The notes: generated by a model from the sequence alone, not told the origin. A stretch of 64,000 nucleotides of DNA from Neoscytalidium dimidiatum (GCA_037367355.1 CM074705.1:2294001-2358000); one strand, 5' to 3'. Shown: positions 1-11,841, counted from the first letter of the stretch. Numbers and translations: made by a program.

Positions 1-71
1 CACTCGCTAAATCACATCACTTCACTCGCTCACTCAACCAACAACCCCTTCAACCACCACCACCACCGAAA

Positions 72-565
72 ATGAAGTTCCTCGCCATCCTCGCCGCCAC
101 CGCCGGCCTCGCCGCTGCCGCCCCCACCGCCGTCGCGGACGCCGACCCCAACGCCGTCACCATCACGGACCTGTCCGTCCGCAAGAACAACGGCCTGCAG
201 GCCGCGTCCTTCACCATCGCCCCGCACGGCGCCAAGTGCTCGCAGACGGACCCGACCGCGCTCGTCTACCCGCGCATGACCGAGTGCCAGGGCAGCACCT
301 CAAACTACTACTTCCAGATCCAGGAGGCCGAGTCCGCGTACAAGCTGACCATCACCCGCGAGGTCGGCATGAAGTGAGTAGCTCGCATCCACGGGGCGAT
401 GTTCGTTGGAGCACTTGGCTGACATGGTTACCCAGCTCCGTCGTCAACGGCACCGTCGATGTCCCCGTCTACTGCCACGCCGGCGGCAACGGCGCCAACG
501 ACTTCGTCTGCACCCAGGTCGGCGACGCCGCGACCACCCTCGCGCAGCGCTACGGCACCTACTAA
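72..565 (+). CDS. Small secreted cysteine protein, Alt a 1-like
   Basis: Two exons, 72-373 and 436-565, flank a 62-nt intron (GTGAGT donor, CCCAG acceptor) and give a 143-residue protein. The start has a good context (AAAATG). Residues 1-17 form a typical signal peptide (MKFLAILAATAGLAAAA), so the product should be secreted. The mature part has four cysteines: two in the middle (KCSQTDP, TECQGS) and two near the C-terminus (VYCHAG, FVCTQV), consistent with two disulfides. Size, cysteine layout and the N-terminal 'VTITDLSVRKNNG' strand resemble the Alt a 1 / PevD1 family of fungal secreted beta-barrel proteins, some of which are allergens or elicitors of plant defence. The family call is from memory of the pattern; function in this fungus is inference. 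It converges with the gene ending at 891. Confidence 0.8.
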
Positions 566-890
566 ACGGCCTGCACGATTATCGCACGGGTTACCGTCGG
601 ACACGGATTTTCAAAGAGAACGGAGTAATCTGACGAAGGGGGAAGGTGTGCGCAGGATGGTCATCATGGATATATAATAAAGTACGAAAAGGCTTAATCT
701 GAGTGGCTGATGCTTCCACGAAAACCATTGCATTGGGAAGGAGTTTGATGGGTGGTTGCGGAGAGTTGTGGGAATGCTTTTGTAATTCTTCTGTATATAC
801 TTAAGGGGGGCTTTGGCTCTCCGGACATAGAAACATGTTTTGATTTGCGTAATTTCGCTTCTGCCTGGTAGGCCTTATGTAAACAGTCTT
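566..890. other. Convergent intergenic region
   Basis: 325 bp between the stop codons of two convergent genes. It should hold both 3' UTRs. Apart from the AATAAA hexamer no structure or reading frame stands out. Confidence 0.6.
676..681 (+). terminator. AATAAA polyadenylation signal
   Basis: A canonical AATAAA hexamer lies 111 bp after the stop of the small secreted protein gene, in a short AT-rich stretch. Its placement fits a polyadenylation signal for that gene. Fungal signals are degenerate, so this is supportive rather than decisive. Confidence 0.45.
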
Positions 891-3157
891 TTATTCCCCC
901 TCACATCCATATATCCCTCTTTCTGAGAAGGCACCGACAATGCCATCGCCGGAGACTTCAGTACCTGAAGGCTGTTGAGCAACGGAGCAAAGGTCGTTGA
1001 CCGGAAAGAACGCAGTGCTTGATAAATCCAAGTCGTAGATAAAGGATTCTGGTTGCACAAATGAATCGTCGAAGAAGGCTGTGTCGAATGACGGTAAAGT
1101 ACGTTCAAAGATCATGTTGGGCGGGGCTCCATGGCCGTCCTGCTCTGTGGAGTACCATTGATATTCAAACAAAGCTTCGAATTCCTGGGTATGTTCACCA
1201 GTTGACGCAATTTGCCGATAGATTGCAGGACCGAATGGCACTAGATCTGAATTCAATATTTCCAAAGGCGAATTTGTCGTTGTCCCCAGTTCCCGGGCTT
1301 GTCCTGGACTCGCGGCTTCGGGCTGATTGATTATGCTTGTCGTAATTCTCTGGCCAGCTGCCGTCGGCCTTGAAAGTTCAGTGTCTGAAATTTTTGGTAT
1401 CTCAGACATGCTGCTATTAGCCTGGCTTGCCGTCGTGTCCTTTTCCGCATCCATGCTCGTCGTGCCTCTAGGCTCTGGGACTTGATTTGTGGCAGCTTCG
1501 TTCTCCACTGCTTCACCCGCCGTAGCTTCTGGAACTGCGGCTGAAGAGGTAGTAGTGGAAGAGGATGGAGTGGCAGAAGACACATGATCAGTCAAACTGG
1601 TCTCCGGCATAGTGGAATTCCGCTGTTCATGCCATTGTTGGCACACCTGATCGAATATGTTGCGCACGATCCTAGAGATTTCGGCTCCCACGGTTGCCTG
1701 CACTTCGGCTTGCAGGGTTCCAATCTGTGCATCGATGAGTCTGGGCCATTGCCGCCGGGCAAAGTCCTCGAACTCTGCCGTGATCTCTGTGCTCGCTTCA
1801 CAGACTTGTAGATGAATCAGCTTATAGCACTATCTAGTTCACAGAGACAATAGGTGATCAGAACAGGGTCCGTAAACCACGACTTATACGGAGACGGAAT
1901 AATCTGGTCATCCGGAAACAAAAATCGGTAGATTCGAATCCATTTTTCTTCCTTAGTCTCTACACCATTGGGCCGCTTCTTGCTACGGATCTCTTCTTGT
2001 TGATCAGCAGTGATGCAATGTCGCTCCTTCTTCTCCTGCTTGAACGCGCAGGCTGTTGGTGCCGCTGAATGACTCCGTAGAGATGGAACATCTCCGAATT
2101 CCTCATCGCATCGGTTGCAGAAAATGCACAGATGACACCTGTATAAGTGCTCTCTGGGAAATCATCAGCTGGAACATATCGAATAAGAGGTTACTTACTT
2201 CACCCGTGCTGTAGTGAGGAATCCAGGAACAACACAAGCTACACAAACTCTACTATCTTTTCGGCGCTTGAAAAATGGACACGACAATCTTTTTGCCTGC
2301 ATGCCCTCGTTCGGTTTCCGCGCCTGTCCAGATGGCCGCTTCTTCGGCCGATCATCATCATCATCGTTTTCTTGGCCTTCGTCGCTTCCTGTAATTTGCC
2401 TCTTCCGTCTGCTGGCCCCGCTCTGAGAGGATGAACCACTTTTCCGCCCTCCAGATGCGGTTGTTCTGCTGCCACTACTGGAGCTATTTGATGTGTATCC
2501 GCCATGCTGCCGGTATGATTCAGACCCGGGAGATGAGCTTAAAGTCGAACTTTCCGTAGCCGTACCGGGAGAATCTGACGGGCTGTGAGCGCTGGGGCCG
2601 ATCGTGCAATCCTTTGCAAACCTATCCTCCCACTCGCTGTCGTCTTCCATTTCTTCTTCCCTCTCGAAGTCAGAGCTATCGTCGGAACATTCCGGTGACA
2701 CTCCGGACAAGAGTTGCTCGAATAATTCGTGAGCTTTGCGGAGCAAATCACCTCGAAAATCTTGATGATTCTGTGCGCCGAGCTCCAGCCATGCTGCTAC
2801 CGCTGGAGATGTCAGGATTTCCGGAATATTCCTGCTCGGCGAAAGCCCCTTCTTCAGATTTCTGTCGGCATCTGGGCCCTGCATGTCTTTCAGATCGAAA
2901 GCTGGTATCACTGCTGATGCGGTCGCTGCAGACGTGATCAAGGCATCGCTGCTGTAAGTTCTCGCCTTCTCCATTCTATCAGCCGACAGCGGCTCGTCTA
3001 CCTTATGTTGTGCATCTTCCCCGGCTTGGACAACATCCGCAGCGCCACCCAAGACAATTTTCTCTGAATTGTTATTCGATGAGTTGATCTTCCTACCACT
3101 CACGAGGCTTTCTGGCTCAGCGTCGCGAGAGAGGCTTGCGGATTTCTTGCGCTCCAT
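891..3157 (-). CDS. Fungal C2H2-like zinc-finger protein (CPFFKR family)
   Basis: Three exons on the minus strand, 2199-3157, 1890-2153 and 891-1791, give about 707 residues. Intron 1 (45 nt, GTAAGT...TTCCCAG) is well supported because it joins TARV to KEHLYRCH and completes a zinc-finger signature. Intron 2 is less certain: a GTATAAGT donor after IIPSP and a GCGAG acceptor keep the frame and join the finger region to TEITAEFEDFARRQWPRL. Residues 1-240 are acidic and serine-rich. The finger block reads LSCPFFKRRKDSRVCVAC, then VKEHLYRCH and CIFCNRCDEEF, as in the large fungal family with 'CPFFKR...HLYRxH' fingers. The C-terminal third is Ser/Thr/Glu-rich and disordered. Probably nuclear; targets unknown. 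TTG at 3208 is open in frame, but ATG 3157 is the first ATG. A C2H2 exon upstream in the same frame (3224-3620) may belong to it. Confidence 0.72.
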
Positions 3158-3223
3158 TGCTAGCGGTTTATCCCCAAGATAGGTGTACCAGGAACTGGTG
3201 TCATTCAAAATACCCTCGCCATC

Positions 3224-3620
3224 TCAATGGTGAAGTTTGACATGTGCCTAGATAAGAGACTCCTTAGTTATCTGCCTCAGCGTTGTGTCCCTGAAGGTAT
3301 GCATAAAATACCATTAGGCTGTCCATCAGATCAAAAAGACCTTCCACAGCCCTGCTTTAGGCAGGTGAAATATCTTGGGGGCCTTTTTACGAATGAGAAT
3401 CTATCATGCCGCTATGGCTTGTAAGCTAGTGGATGGTATTTGTGAAGAAAGAACGTACCCTGAGGGCCGAGGACCTCCCAAACTCTGCGTCACAATGTGA
3501 GCAGACATACGACTTGGAGCTCGAGTTCGAGCTTGAGCTCGAGCTCGCAGAAGGTATACTATCCGAGGAGAAAATAGTTGCTGGCGATCGTGATCGCGCT
3601 GAAGAGGGAGACGCAGCCAT
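3224..3620 (-). CDS. Tiny C2H2 zinc-finger reading frame (61 aa) or lost 5' exons
   Basis: Exon 3459-3620 encodes a serine-rich leader and the first half of a C2H2 finger (YVCSHCDAEFGRSSALR). It ends at a GTACGT donor. A 24-nt exon at 3224-3247, after a CTTATCTAG acceptor with an ACTAAG branch-like site, supplies AHVKLHH and then TGA. Together they give a perfect C-x2-C-x12-H-x3-H finger, which is strong evidence for this splice. The TGA lies only 66 bp before the ATG of the next gene and in the same reading frame, so this may once have been the N-terminus of that protein, now cut off by a stop, or an alternative transcript. A CCAAT box lies about 190 bp upstream of the start. Confidence 0.45.
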
Positions 3621-5858
3621 CGGGGTGACAGAAAATGAGGTATCGAAAAAGAAAAAGAACAGAAAAAGTCGAATAACGCAGAGGACACTGACAGGTAGGT
3701 GGGCGAGGGAAGATTAGGAGAACACGAATGGAAAATTAACGATGCAGGTGAGCAGGCTGCCTTATAAACGACCCGCTTACATGGGCGTTTAGCTGCAGTT
3801 GCCGCGTTGTGATTGGCTTCATACCTTGGAATTGCGCTCGCGCGCAATTCTCCCTCGTCACCTTTTTGTTTTTGAGAGCGCGTCTCGCCGCTACGCAACA
3901 TCTGCCGCTGAGATACCGCTCATCCACACAACGCCAATGCTGTTTGTTCAATGAGCAATTCCGTACCTTAGCATTTTCTTTTCTGACGTGCACCATGCGG
4001 ACGCATTCAGCTAAAGTGCTTGCGTAGCAAGTCTGCAGATACCGAGCCAGATCAGACACCTATATTGACGAACATAAGATATACCTAACCGCCAGATCCT
4101 CTGAAAGCCTCATGCGATATGCCGATCGGTACACTCTGCTATTTCAACTCGATAAGGGAGTTCACCCGTCTACTGGGCATTTGTTTCTTTGAAACGCTCC
4201 CTACCTCTGTCGTGTAGCCAGGATTTCGCCGGCCAGCTTAAGCGAGGCAGGAGCATAAGCTCAATATATTTGAGACAACAAAAAGAAATAGTCAACTGCG
4301 ATACCAACATGCAATTGTTATAATGAGAAAAGGAAACCCTTGGCTCCAATTATATATGATTTCAGATATGGCGCCAAACGCTGATCACTGCGCGCCGAGT
4401 TGCTGAAAGCGAGCCCAATTATTGCAAGCGGTCCTCTGGGCCAACGTCGTAAAAGGCAGCGATATAGCAACGCTCAGTCTTCCAGACCGAGATGATAATG
4501 ACAGCAAGAGCCGAGAACCATAAGACGATTTCGATAGCAAAGACGGGACCAATCATTTATGTATCCACGCGCATTCAATCCATTACATCTATCTAGAAAA
4601 CGAACAAATCCCCAACTTCAAGTCTAGAAGAAAATAAAAACTCTCCCCTCAAACCCATCACCATCAAAATCATCTCTTTCGTACAACCATGTCGTCAGAG
4701 ACAAAGCGAGCGTAAGAACCCCAGGACCTTCCATCAACCCATCCGCCTAGGTCAAGAATGGGAGACAAAGAGATCCACCGTATGCAAGAGGTCGGTCCAT
4801 CATCAAGACATAGCAAGCATAAAAAAAAAAAAGGAAAAAACAGCGAAGCAATCGTCAAAATTCAAGCAGGTCAAAAAAAAAAACCATCCAGTACTTTTTT
4901 CTTTTTTCTCATTCTTGTTCGCCAGAAAAGAGAAATGAAAAAGCATCAAAATTGAAGCAGACATACACCAGAGCGAAGGTCAAAAGATCCATCCGCATAG
5001 AATGCAAATGGGCTGTCCCTTCCACCAGATGTCACGCCGCCCAAGCCAGAGCGCAAAGGGAAAGCGAACCAAAGACACCCCGAGACAGGGACTCCGGAAG
5101 CAAAGGTAGAGAAAGCAAACGGAGCAATTGTTAGACTACTCCTGAAGACTCAGTAAGAAGCGCAATAGGAAATAATCAACCATTTGTACTCCAGACCTGT
5201 ATTTCCATGTCTGTACGGTGTATCAGTATATCGGTGGGTAAGGAGTGACCTTTCTCCACAAAGAGAACCCGGAAATCGTATCAACATCCGTTGCAGGGCA
5301 GTCCAAGGATTAAAAGAAAAAAGAATGAAATACTTTGGTTTCTCTGTCGTTCGTTCGTGAGCGAGCGTCTTTTTGAAGGTAAAAAAAAGGAGATTGCCTG
5401 ATGATCAGAAAAAAAAAAAATGCCACTCGTGCACTACTTTCGGAATCCGGGAGCAAAAGTAATCCACCGATGCTTTCCCTCAGGATTCGCCTCTCCATGG
5501 GACACACTGCTTTCTCTCTTGTCAAGTGATTGACAAGGGGCATTATGCGCTACGAGAGCGGGGTCGGAAAGGGAAAAGAGTTCAGGAAAAAGAAACGCTA
5601 TTTGATGACGCCATATGCCCCCCTTTGCTTTTGATGTTTTTAGTATCCCCGCCATGTTGAACATGATACTGCAGCCAGAAATGGTGGTGTTGTGTATTTT
5701 AGGTGTTGGTTGTACACGGTCTGTCTTCTCCAGACCAAGTCTTTCTTCGTCGTCAAGGTCGAATTATCCATGTCGTGTCCCGGAGCAGTTATCCAGTAAG
5801 CTCGGGGACAGCCAGGTTTCCGTAGCAAATAATTAGATGGTCGGTAAATATGTTCCGG
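3621..5858. other. Intergenic region, no gene seen
   Basis: About 2.2 kb. The left part is the promoter of the minus-strand C2H2 exon. The right part, below 5859, should be the 3' UTR of the CCCH zinc-finger gene. It has several A-runs and T-runs (near 4820, 4872 and 5412) and is less GC-rich than the flanks. Short frames exist on both strands, but none has a recognisable motif or splice partner. Confidence 0.6.
3812..3816 (-). promoter_or_regulatory. CCAAT box upstream of the C2H2 exon
   Basis: On the minus strand the sequence reads AAGCCAATCAC, a good match to the HAP-complex site, 192 bp upstream of the ATG at 3620. Function is inferred from motif and position only. Confidence 0.4.
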
Positions 5859-7903
5859 CTACGAGCTCTTCTCGTTGGCAACGCTGGCCCCTAAGCCAGG
5901 AAATACACCCCACGCACCACCTGAAGAGGAGTTTGCACCACCAGTGCCGCCGGAAAGTCTCTTCTTCTTCTCTTTGTCGGCTGCGGAGTCCTCTTCCTCC
6001 ATGTCGAACAGGCCTTGCTCTTGCTCCTCCTCAATGGGCTCACGGCCAATGCTGCTGCTGGAAATGGCGCGATCCATACCGACACCGGGTCTTGAAGCAG
6101 CGGATCCGATACTCGAATTGGTGGTCAGGCGTGTCGGCATACCGGGGTGCTGCTTGTCCTCGGCACCCTCTGGTTTGGATTCGGATACGAGGGATGATAA
6201 GCGCGTACGCTGCAACTGCTGGCTGAGCGTGCTGATACTGGTCTGGCGGGGCGGGCTTGATAGGCCGAAGGGACTAGCGTCACCGGTCGAAGGAGTGCGG
6301 CGGTCACCAATGGGCCGCAGGGAAGGGCTGGCATTGGGGTTGAGGGAAGAGCCACGGAGAGGAGAACCGACGTGGCCGAAAACGTTGGCGCCAGGGCTTG
6401 AGGATACTTCATCAACTGGTTTGTGTGTCCTGGAGAAGAGGGCGCCGAAACGAGACGGAGAAGAAGCCAGGGGAGAGCCGACCTTGGAGTCGCCCGGAGT
6501 GCCAAGATTAGAGAGCGATTGTCGGTGGTTGAAGCCATGGTCGTCATCGCCGGCACGGGAGAAGCGGCGCATCTTCTCCTGCGGCGTCAGCAGCTCGTGC
6601 AGACTGTTGGGAACCAAATCCTCCTCGAAAGCAAAGTTCTCATCCCACTCGTCCGGACCCACGACTGGTCGCGTGCCCAAGCTGGCTGACATCATCTTCG
6701 GCCTCGAAAAGCGCTCCGAGTGCATTATGCGCCGGCCGACGATAGGCTCTTCCGTCGTAGGTGGTGACGAGCCCAGACCGTTCCTTGCCCGCGCCTCATC
6801 TCCAAATGCCGAGTTATGCAAATTCCTCAGCGTAGATGTCTCAACAGCCTTGTTCTGATACGAGGAGGGCGGGGACGTCGATTCGAGGCCGAAACGCGAG
6901 GGCACGGAGGCGGCGATAGGACCGTAGCGGGCCATGTGGGAGATACCTTGACTGTCGAACGAGGCGGGGAGCGGGGCATCGAGGACGCTCAGGCCCTTCT
7001 GCACGGGCGACGTGGGGAGGCGGCCGTCGTTCGGCGGTGAGCCGAAGTTGGAGCCGGGGTTCGAGGAGAAGGTCTGATCAATGGTGGGTATCATATCGTG
7101 GATGTGCTTTGGCTGAGCGCCAACGTAGGCGTCGTCGGAAGGCATGTACGGGTACTGCGATCCGCCGGCCATGGCCTGCATGGTGAGCAGCGAGCTCTGG
7201 GACGCGGGCGGGCGGCCGAACGGGTGCCTGCCCATGGCCAGGTTCGGGCCGTTCACTCGTCTGCCGTCGGGCAGGATGTGTGCGAGAGCGCATTTTGCGC
7301 CGAACTTGCAGTTACCCTGACCACCGGATTAGCTTACAGCGGGGGAGTCGATTCGCGAGCGGACCGCGAACTGACCTTCTGGAAGTACTTGCACGGAGCA
7401 GTCTCGGTAGCGAGGTCGTTGCTGTGCAGGAAAGGACAAGCCTTGCCGGCCTGGCAGACGCCCTGGCGGTAGAATTTGCACGGGACGTGTGCGGTGCCTT
7501 TGAGCTCAGTCGAATCAGTGTTGGTGCTCCTCTGGTGCTGCTTCTTGTGCCGCATGCGCTCACTCTTGCTGTTGGGCGGGCTGCGGGGCCCGTCGAAGCC
7601 GCTCATGCCGCGCACATGGCCCTGGTGGCCGTTGGCCATGCGGTGCTGGATGGGGACGCCCTGCTGGGGCTGCTGGGTCGGGCTCTGGACCTGGCCGTTG
7701 CTGGCGCCGCCGCTGAAGTCGCGCGAGTGGCGATGTGAGACGCGGCTGCCGTTGGCGGGGGGCTGGGGCGGGAATTGGGGAGCGAAGGCAGGCATGCTGG
7801 GGTTGGGGAGCGGCGGCGGGGTATCGTGGGTTGGGCTCGCCGGGTGTTGCGGGTTGAAGAGGGCCTGGGGCGGCGCAGGCTGGGGCTGGCTCTCGGTGGT
7901 CAT
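5859..7903 (-). CDS. CCCH zinc-finger protein, Lee1/Cps3-like
   Basis: Two exons, 7376-7903 and 5859-7316, joined across a 59-nt intron (GTCAGT...GGTCAG), give about 661 residues. The junction completes the second of two adjacent CCCH fingers: CKFYRQGVCQAGKACPFLH, then CKYFQKGNCKFGAKCALAH, followed by the family signature ILPDGRRVNGPNLAMG. Finger residues are about 140-205. The N-terminus is Pro/Gln-rich, and the remaining ~450 residues are a Ser/Pro-rich disordered tail with a conserved patch DEWDENFAFEEDLVPNSLHE. The layout matches the fungal family containing S. cerevisiae Lee1 and S. pombe Cps3, putative RNA-binding proteins. ATG 7903 was chosen because the frame further upstream has no other ATG. 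Family assignment is good; the molecular role is inferred from CCCH fingers generally. Confidence 0.85.
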
Positions 7904-9636
7904 GGCGACGATGGGCGGAGGGCGGAGGGCGGAGGGGAGTCGTGGCCCTGCGGCGCTGGGCAAGGCTGCAGCTCAGTCCGTGGTGGGCGACGTGGTGGGC
8001 GCGCTGCGGGCGGTCGAGCTGGGGCGGACTTGGGCGGCGGGATGATGGCCGTGGCCGTCGAGATGCTCGCTTACGATAGGACCAGAGGTAGCGGTAGCGG
8101 TAGCGGCAGCGGGCGCTGGAAACGGGGCTGCCCACGGAGCACTGTCACAGCGGGCGTCGTCGGCGTCGTCGTCGTCGGCAGCGGCGGAGGCCATGCACTT
8201 CGGAGCGGGCGCAGAATCAGCAGCGAAGCAGCAGGAAGAAGACGGCGATGATGCGAGCGGTGTGGCAATGCAGCTCCCACATATCCGCCGGCCTGGCTTG
8301 CTCACGAGGCAGGGCGGCTGCCGACGCGCGAGTCACGCAAGCAACACCCACGCACACGCACGCGTCGCCCGCGCCTGCGCAGCCGCTCCAAGGTCGCAGG
8401 TCGCAGGTCGCAGGTCGCACTGTGGCACGGCTTGCTATCTAATCAACGGCAGGCTGCTGATGATGTCTCACACGACCTCCGCGAGAGCCATACTGCCGAC
8501 TGCGCAGCCAGAGCCACACGCCCGCCAGCGCTGCCCACCCCAAGTCCCGCGCCTCCCCCCCCACGCGTCGTGGGCCTGCACAGCCTGCTGGCCCGCCTGT
8601 CTGCTCGTCATGCGCCCGCTGACCGGGATGGCGTGCCTGTGCCTTGTTGCTCGCGAGGACCTGGCCTGGCTGGCGCCATCGAGATCGGGCCTCGGGCCCT
8701 GGCGGCGGCGGCGGCTGGCGGGCTGGCGGGCTTGCGGGCTGGCGGGACGCGGGACAGAGCTCCCCCTCCCCCAGGCCCCGGCGCCCTGGGAAGACAGACG
8801 GCCGCGTGCTTCCAACCTTACTTTGGCCGCACAAATCGCCCTTTCCCGCCCTCCATCGCAACCTCCCGCCGCCCTGTGCAAATTGCCCCAGCGGGGGGGG
8901 GCCCCGCGAGCCTAATCTGAGGTCCCCCCTCAGCCGCCTCCATCACATATAGATGAAGCCGCGCCTTTCGCTCGCTTCAGCACCGTCGCAGCTGCACTCA
9001 ATCCCGCCTGCGCACCTGCTTCGTCTGTGGATGAGCTTGCTTCGGCCCGTCCCTCGCAGCTTAAGCTTGCCTCCTCCTGCGTCGCGCCCAATGCCCTCGA
9101 ACGCCTGGCCTCATGACCACCCGCGTGCCCATGTTCCTGAAGGACATCATACGCTCATTGGTGATGTAACCTCAGCCCTGTGACCGGTCAAGCTTGCCAT
9201 CACGCTTGCATTGCAAGGATGTTAAATTAGTTCCTGGAGTTCATTGACGCTGCGTGCCTGGCACGTATAGTGATCGCCCGAATGCTGGACATGAGCGGCA
9301 AGCCACGGCAACCCTATCCTGCAGAAAGGCTCCAACTCTCAATGGAGACCTGTTTCGGTGGGAGACGGTCTCTTGTATGTTCAATACACAAACATAAGAC
9401 GGCTTGGTACTCTCGTGAAATCGAATCCTTTTCGATATTCAAATGCTAGCAGCTACCTACGGTCCTGACTCATGACGAGCTCCGGATCCCGACTACGTAA
9501 CCATCTCGCTGATACCCACCCAGGGCACCTTCCGGTATGCAAAGTCCGAAGAAAACAAAAGCAGAATGAAATGACTGAAGAGCAATCCTAAGTGGATGCT
9601 TGGGAAAAAGTGTGTGGATGGGCGCTTGTGCTTCAA
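7904..9636. other. GC-rich promoter region of the CCCH gene
   Basis: About 1.7 kb upstream of the CCCH gene (which reads leftwards) and downstream of the secreted Ser/Thr-rich gene. The first 1.1 kb is very GC-rich, with GGTAGC-type repeats near 8085 and a 7-bp tandem repeat at 8391-8418. Long overlapping frames on both strands reflect the high GC content, not coding. No gene is supported. Confidence 0.55.
8391..8418. repeat. Tandem repeat AGGTCGC x4
   Basis: Four perfect copies of the heptamer AGGTCGC lie about 490 bp upstream of the CCCH gene start. This may be a simple minisatellite or a cluster of binding sites. Confidence 0.7.
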
Positions 9637-11841
9637 TTAGAGCTTCTCATGGCTGCGAGCACGTCCGGCAGCGCAGGTGTTGTTAGTCCAAGCCATCTGG
9701 ACACTGTCCATGACGAAGGTGCGCTCCAAGTCCTCGTTGTTCAAGTAGTACGCCTTGAATCTGATTGTTGAAAGACTCTCAAAGTCCTGCTCCCGTTCGC
9801 TGGTAAAGTCGACCCAGGCAAGCTTGCACTCGTCGCCAGTGGCATTCCGGCACGAAGGCATATCAAAAGTGTTAGTGCTATGAAGCACCTCTTCGCTAGT
9901 GGACTCGTTCCAGCGGAAGCCGGACACCTCAAGTTTGCACTTCACAGTCACAGGGTCGATCTGGACGTGCTCCATCTCCTGGCCGCACGCGAAATTCCCA
10001 CCAGTGACGTCGAACCAGAAAGCCGAGTTGCAGGCGCGATGTCCAGCACCGATGCCACCACGTGGAAGGTGGCCATCCCGAGGAGCGGTAAGGTTATTAC
10101 CATCCGTCATGTTTGGCATATACATCGCCATGAACGGAGAGGAGACCGGCTCAATCTGGTCAGCAGGCGGCGGCACGTAGACAAAGCCACTGGCAAACAT
10201 CAGGTGGTGGTATGGCCTGTAGACGGGGAGGAACGGCACAGAACCGTTCGTCGGATGGTCGAAAGTATCGTCCCACTATGCGTAGTCAATGAATTCTCAA
10301 ATAAAATTGCAGGTCATATACTGACAGTCATGGTAAAAGCACCATATTCACCTTGCCCCGTACAGTCGGATGGCACAGGGTGATTGCTGGTAGAGCTTGT
10401 CGAAAGAGCAGTGAAGGTAGCGTTGCTAGAAAGACTAAAGCTGCTCATCGCTGATCTAGTAGAGATCAACGCAGATGTGCTGCTTGCCGTGGTGAATGCC
10501 GGACGGGTGGTACTGGAAGCAAGCGAGGCGGAGATGAGCGTTGAATTTCCAGGAATGCCGGTGCTGGCGGGCGGTGTCGACGTGGAGTACATCGCAGAAG
10601 TGTTCAGCGAAGTCGGGTAAGGCTGGGAAGTGAAGCTCCAAGAGCTACTGGAGTTGCGCGTCGGTAGCACAGTGACTGTCGTGCTACCGCCCATGCTATC
10701 GGCCCAGGTCAACGTGTACGTGGTGAAGGCCGGGACAGTGCTATTCGCCGTGCCCCAAGGCGTCGACGTGACACCAGAGGTTGTAACTGGAGTGTAAGGA
10801 GTGACAGCCGTGAGGCCGGTCCAAGAAGTGCGCGTCAATGAGGTGTTCCAACCCGATGGTCCAAGGCCGGTGAACGACGAGTTCGACAAGCGCGACGAAG
10901 ATGAAATCCGCGAAGACGAGGTGTTCCAACCAGACGGTGCAAAGCTAGAGAGCAGCGCGGTAGAAGACGGAGAGCTTGGGATCAAGGGTGAAGAGGTTAA
11001 TGGAGACGATGTTAGCGAGAACGACATCGACGAAGACGAGGTCAGCGGAGACGAGGTCAAAGTTGCAGGTGAGTCAGAGGGCTCGACTATCGTCCTGGTT
11101 CCGGAAAGGATTGTCGTAAAGCTTGTAGCTGACAACGTCGTAGTGCCCTCCGATTCAGTCACGAAGACCGTTGAGGTCGATGTGGACAACAGCGGCGTCG
11201 ATGACTTGGTAGCATAGCTCGTACTGGTCACCCAGGTGGTCTCACTTATCGAATCATCAGTCGGCTGGACCGTGATTGTTGACGGAATCGGAGCAGTAGT
11301 GAGGCTTTCCGTAGGAGGCGGGATGCCGCAAGGCCAGAGAGTTGAGTTGCCAGTAACGAGCTTAACGTAACCATCCTGGGGGCAGATGACACCAGAGGTG
11401 AAAGCTGACGTAGTAGGGACCGAGGAGGATGACGCGACGGGTGAAGTGCTCGAGCATCCTCCATCAACGGTGATGGTCACACCAGCAAGCGTGATGGGCG
11501 GGTCAGTAATGGTGACAGTCGGGCCGGTGACAGTGACGGTCAAAACGGAGACTGGAAAGAATGAAGTGACGGTCGCGGCAGGATCACAGGTGGTGATCTG
11601 CGCAGATCTTCAAAGTGTAGTCAGTGCTTCCATGAAACAGGCGAAGCGAGGTGAGATGCGTGGTGATATGTAGCGATGAAAAGGCCTTGTGAAGTAAAGC
11701 GGAACAATGTAGATTGGAAGTGAATTGAAGGGCGGCGCCATCAAAGAGTGAAGCTAGTGCAAGGCGAGTTGATACATACGCGTCAGCGAAAGTCGGAATG
11801 ACCAAGGCCATAAAGGCCAGAAGGAAGTTGATGAGCAGCAT
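9637..11841 (-). CDS. Secreted Ser/Thr-rich protein with conserved C-terminal domain
   Basis: Three exons, 11780-11841, 10326-11607 and 9637-10275, give about 660 residues. Intron 1 is 172 nt (GTATGT...TTTGAAG) and intron 2 is 50 nt (GTCAGT...GCATAG). Exon 1 is a signal peptide (MLLINFLLAFMALVIPTFADA). Residues ~30-440 are very rich in Ser and Thr with many N-x-S/T sites, as in heavily O-glycosylated wall or surface proteins. The C-terminal ~220 residues are compact: GEYGAFTM, VYRPYHHLMFASGFVYVPPP, GAGHRACNSAFWFDV, and a final MAWTNNTCAAG. This tail matches a widespread fungal extracellular domain of unknown function (I believe DUF7371, from memory, unchecked). There is no C-terminal hydrophobic GPI signal. 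Role at the cell surface is inferred. Confidence 0.82.

Noticed and set aside
3404..3901. Minus-strand frame of 165 codons
   Set aside because: It overlaps the C2H2 exon in another frame; only the frame starting at 3620 makes a zinc finger.
5875..6858. Plus-strand frame of 327 codons
   Set aside because: It lies antisense to exon 2 of the CCCH zinc-finger gene, has no domain, and its openness follows from the GC-rich codon pattern of the opposite strand.
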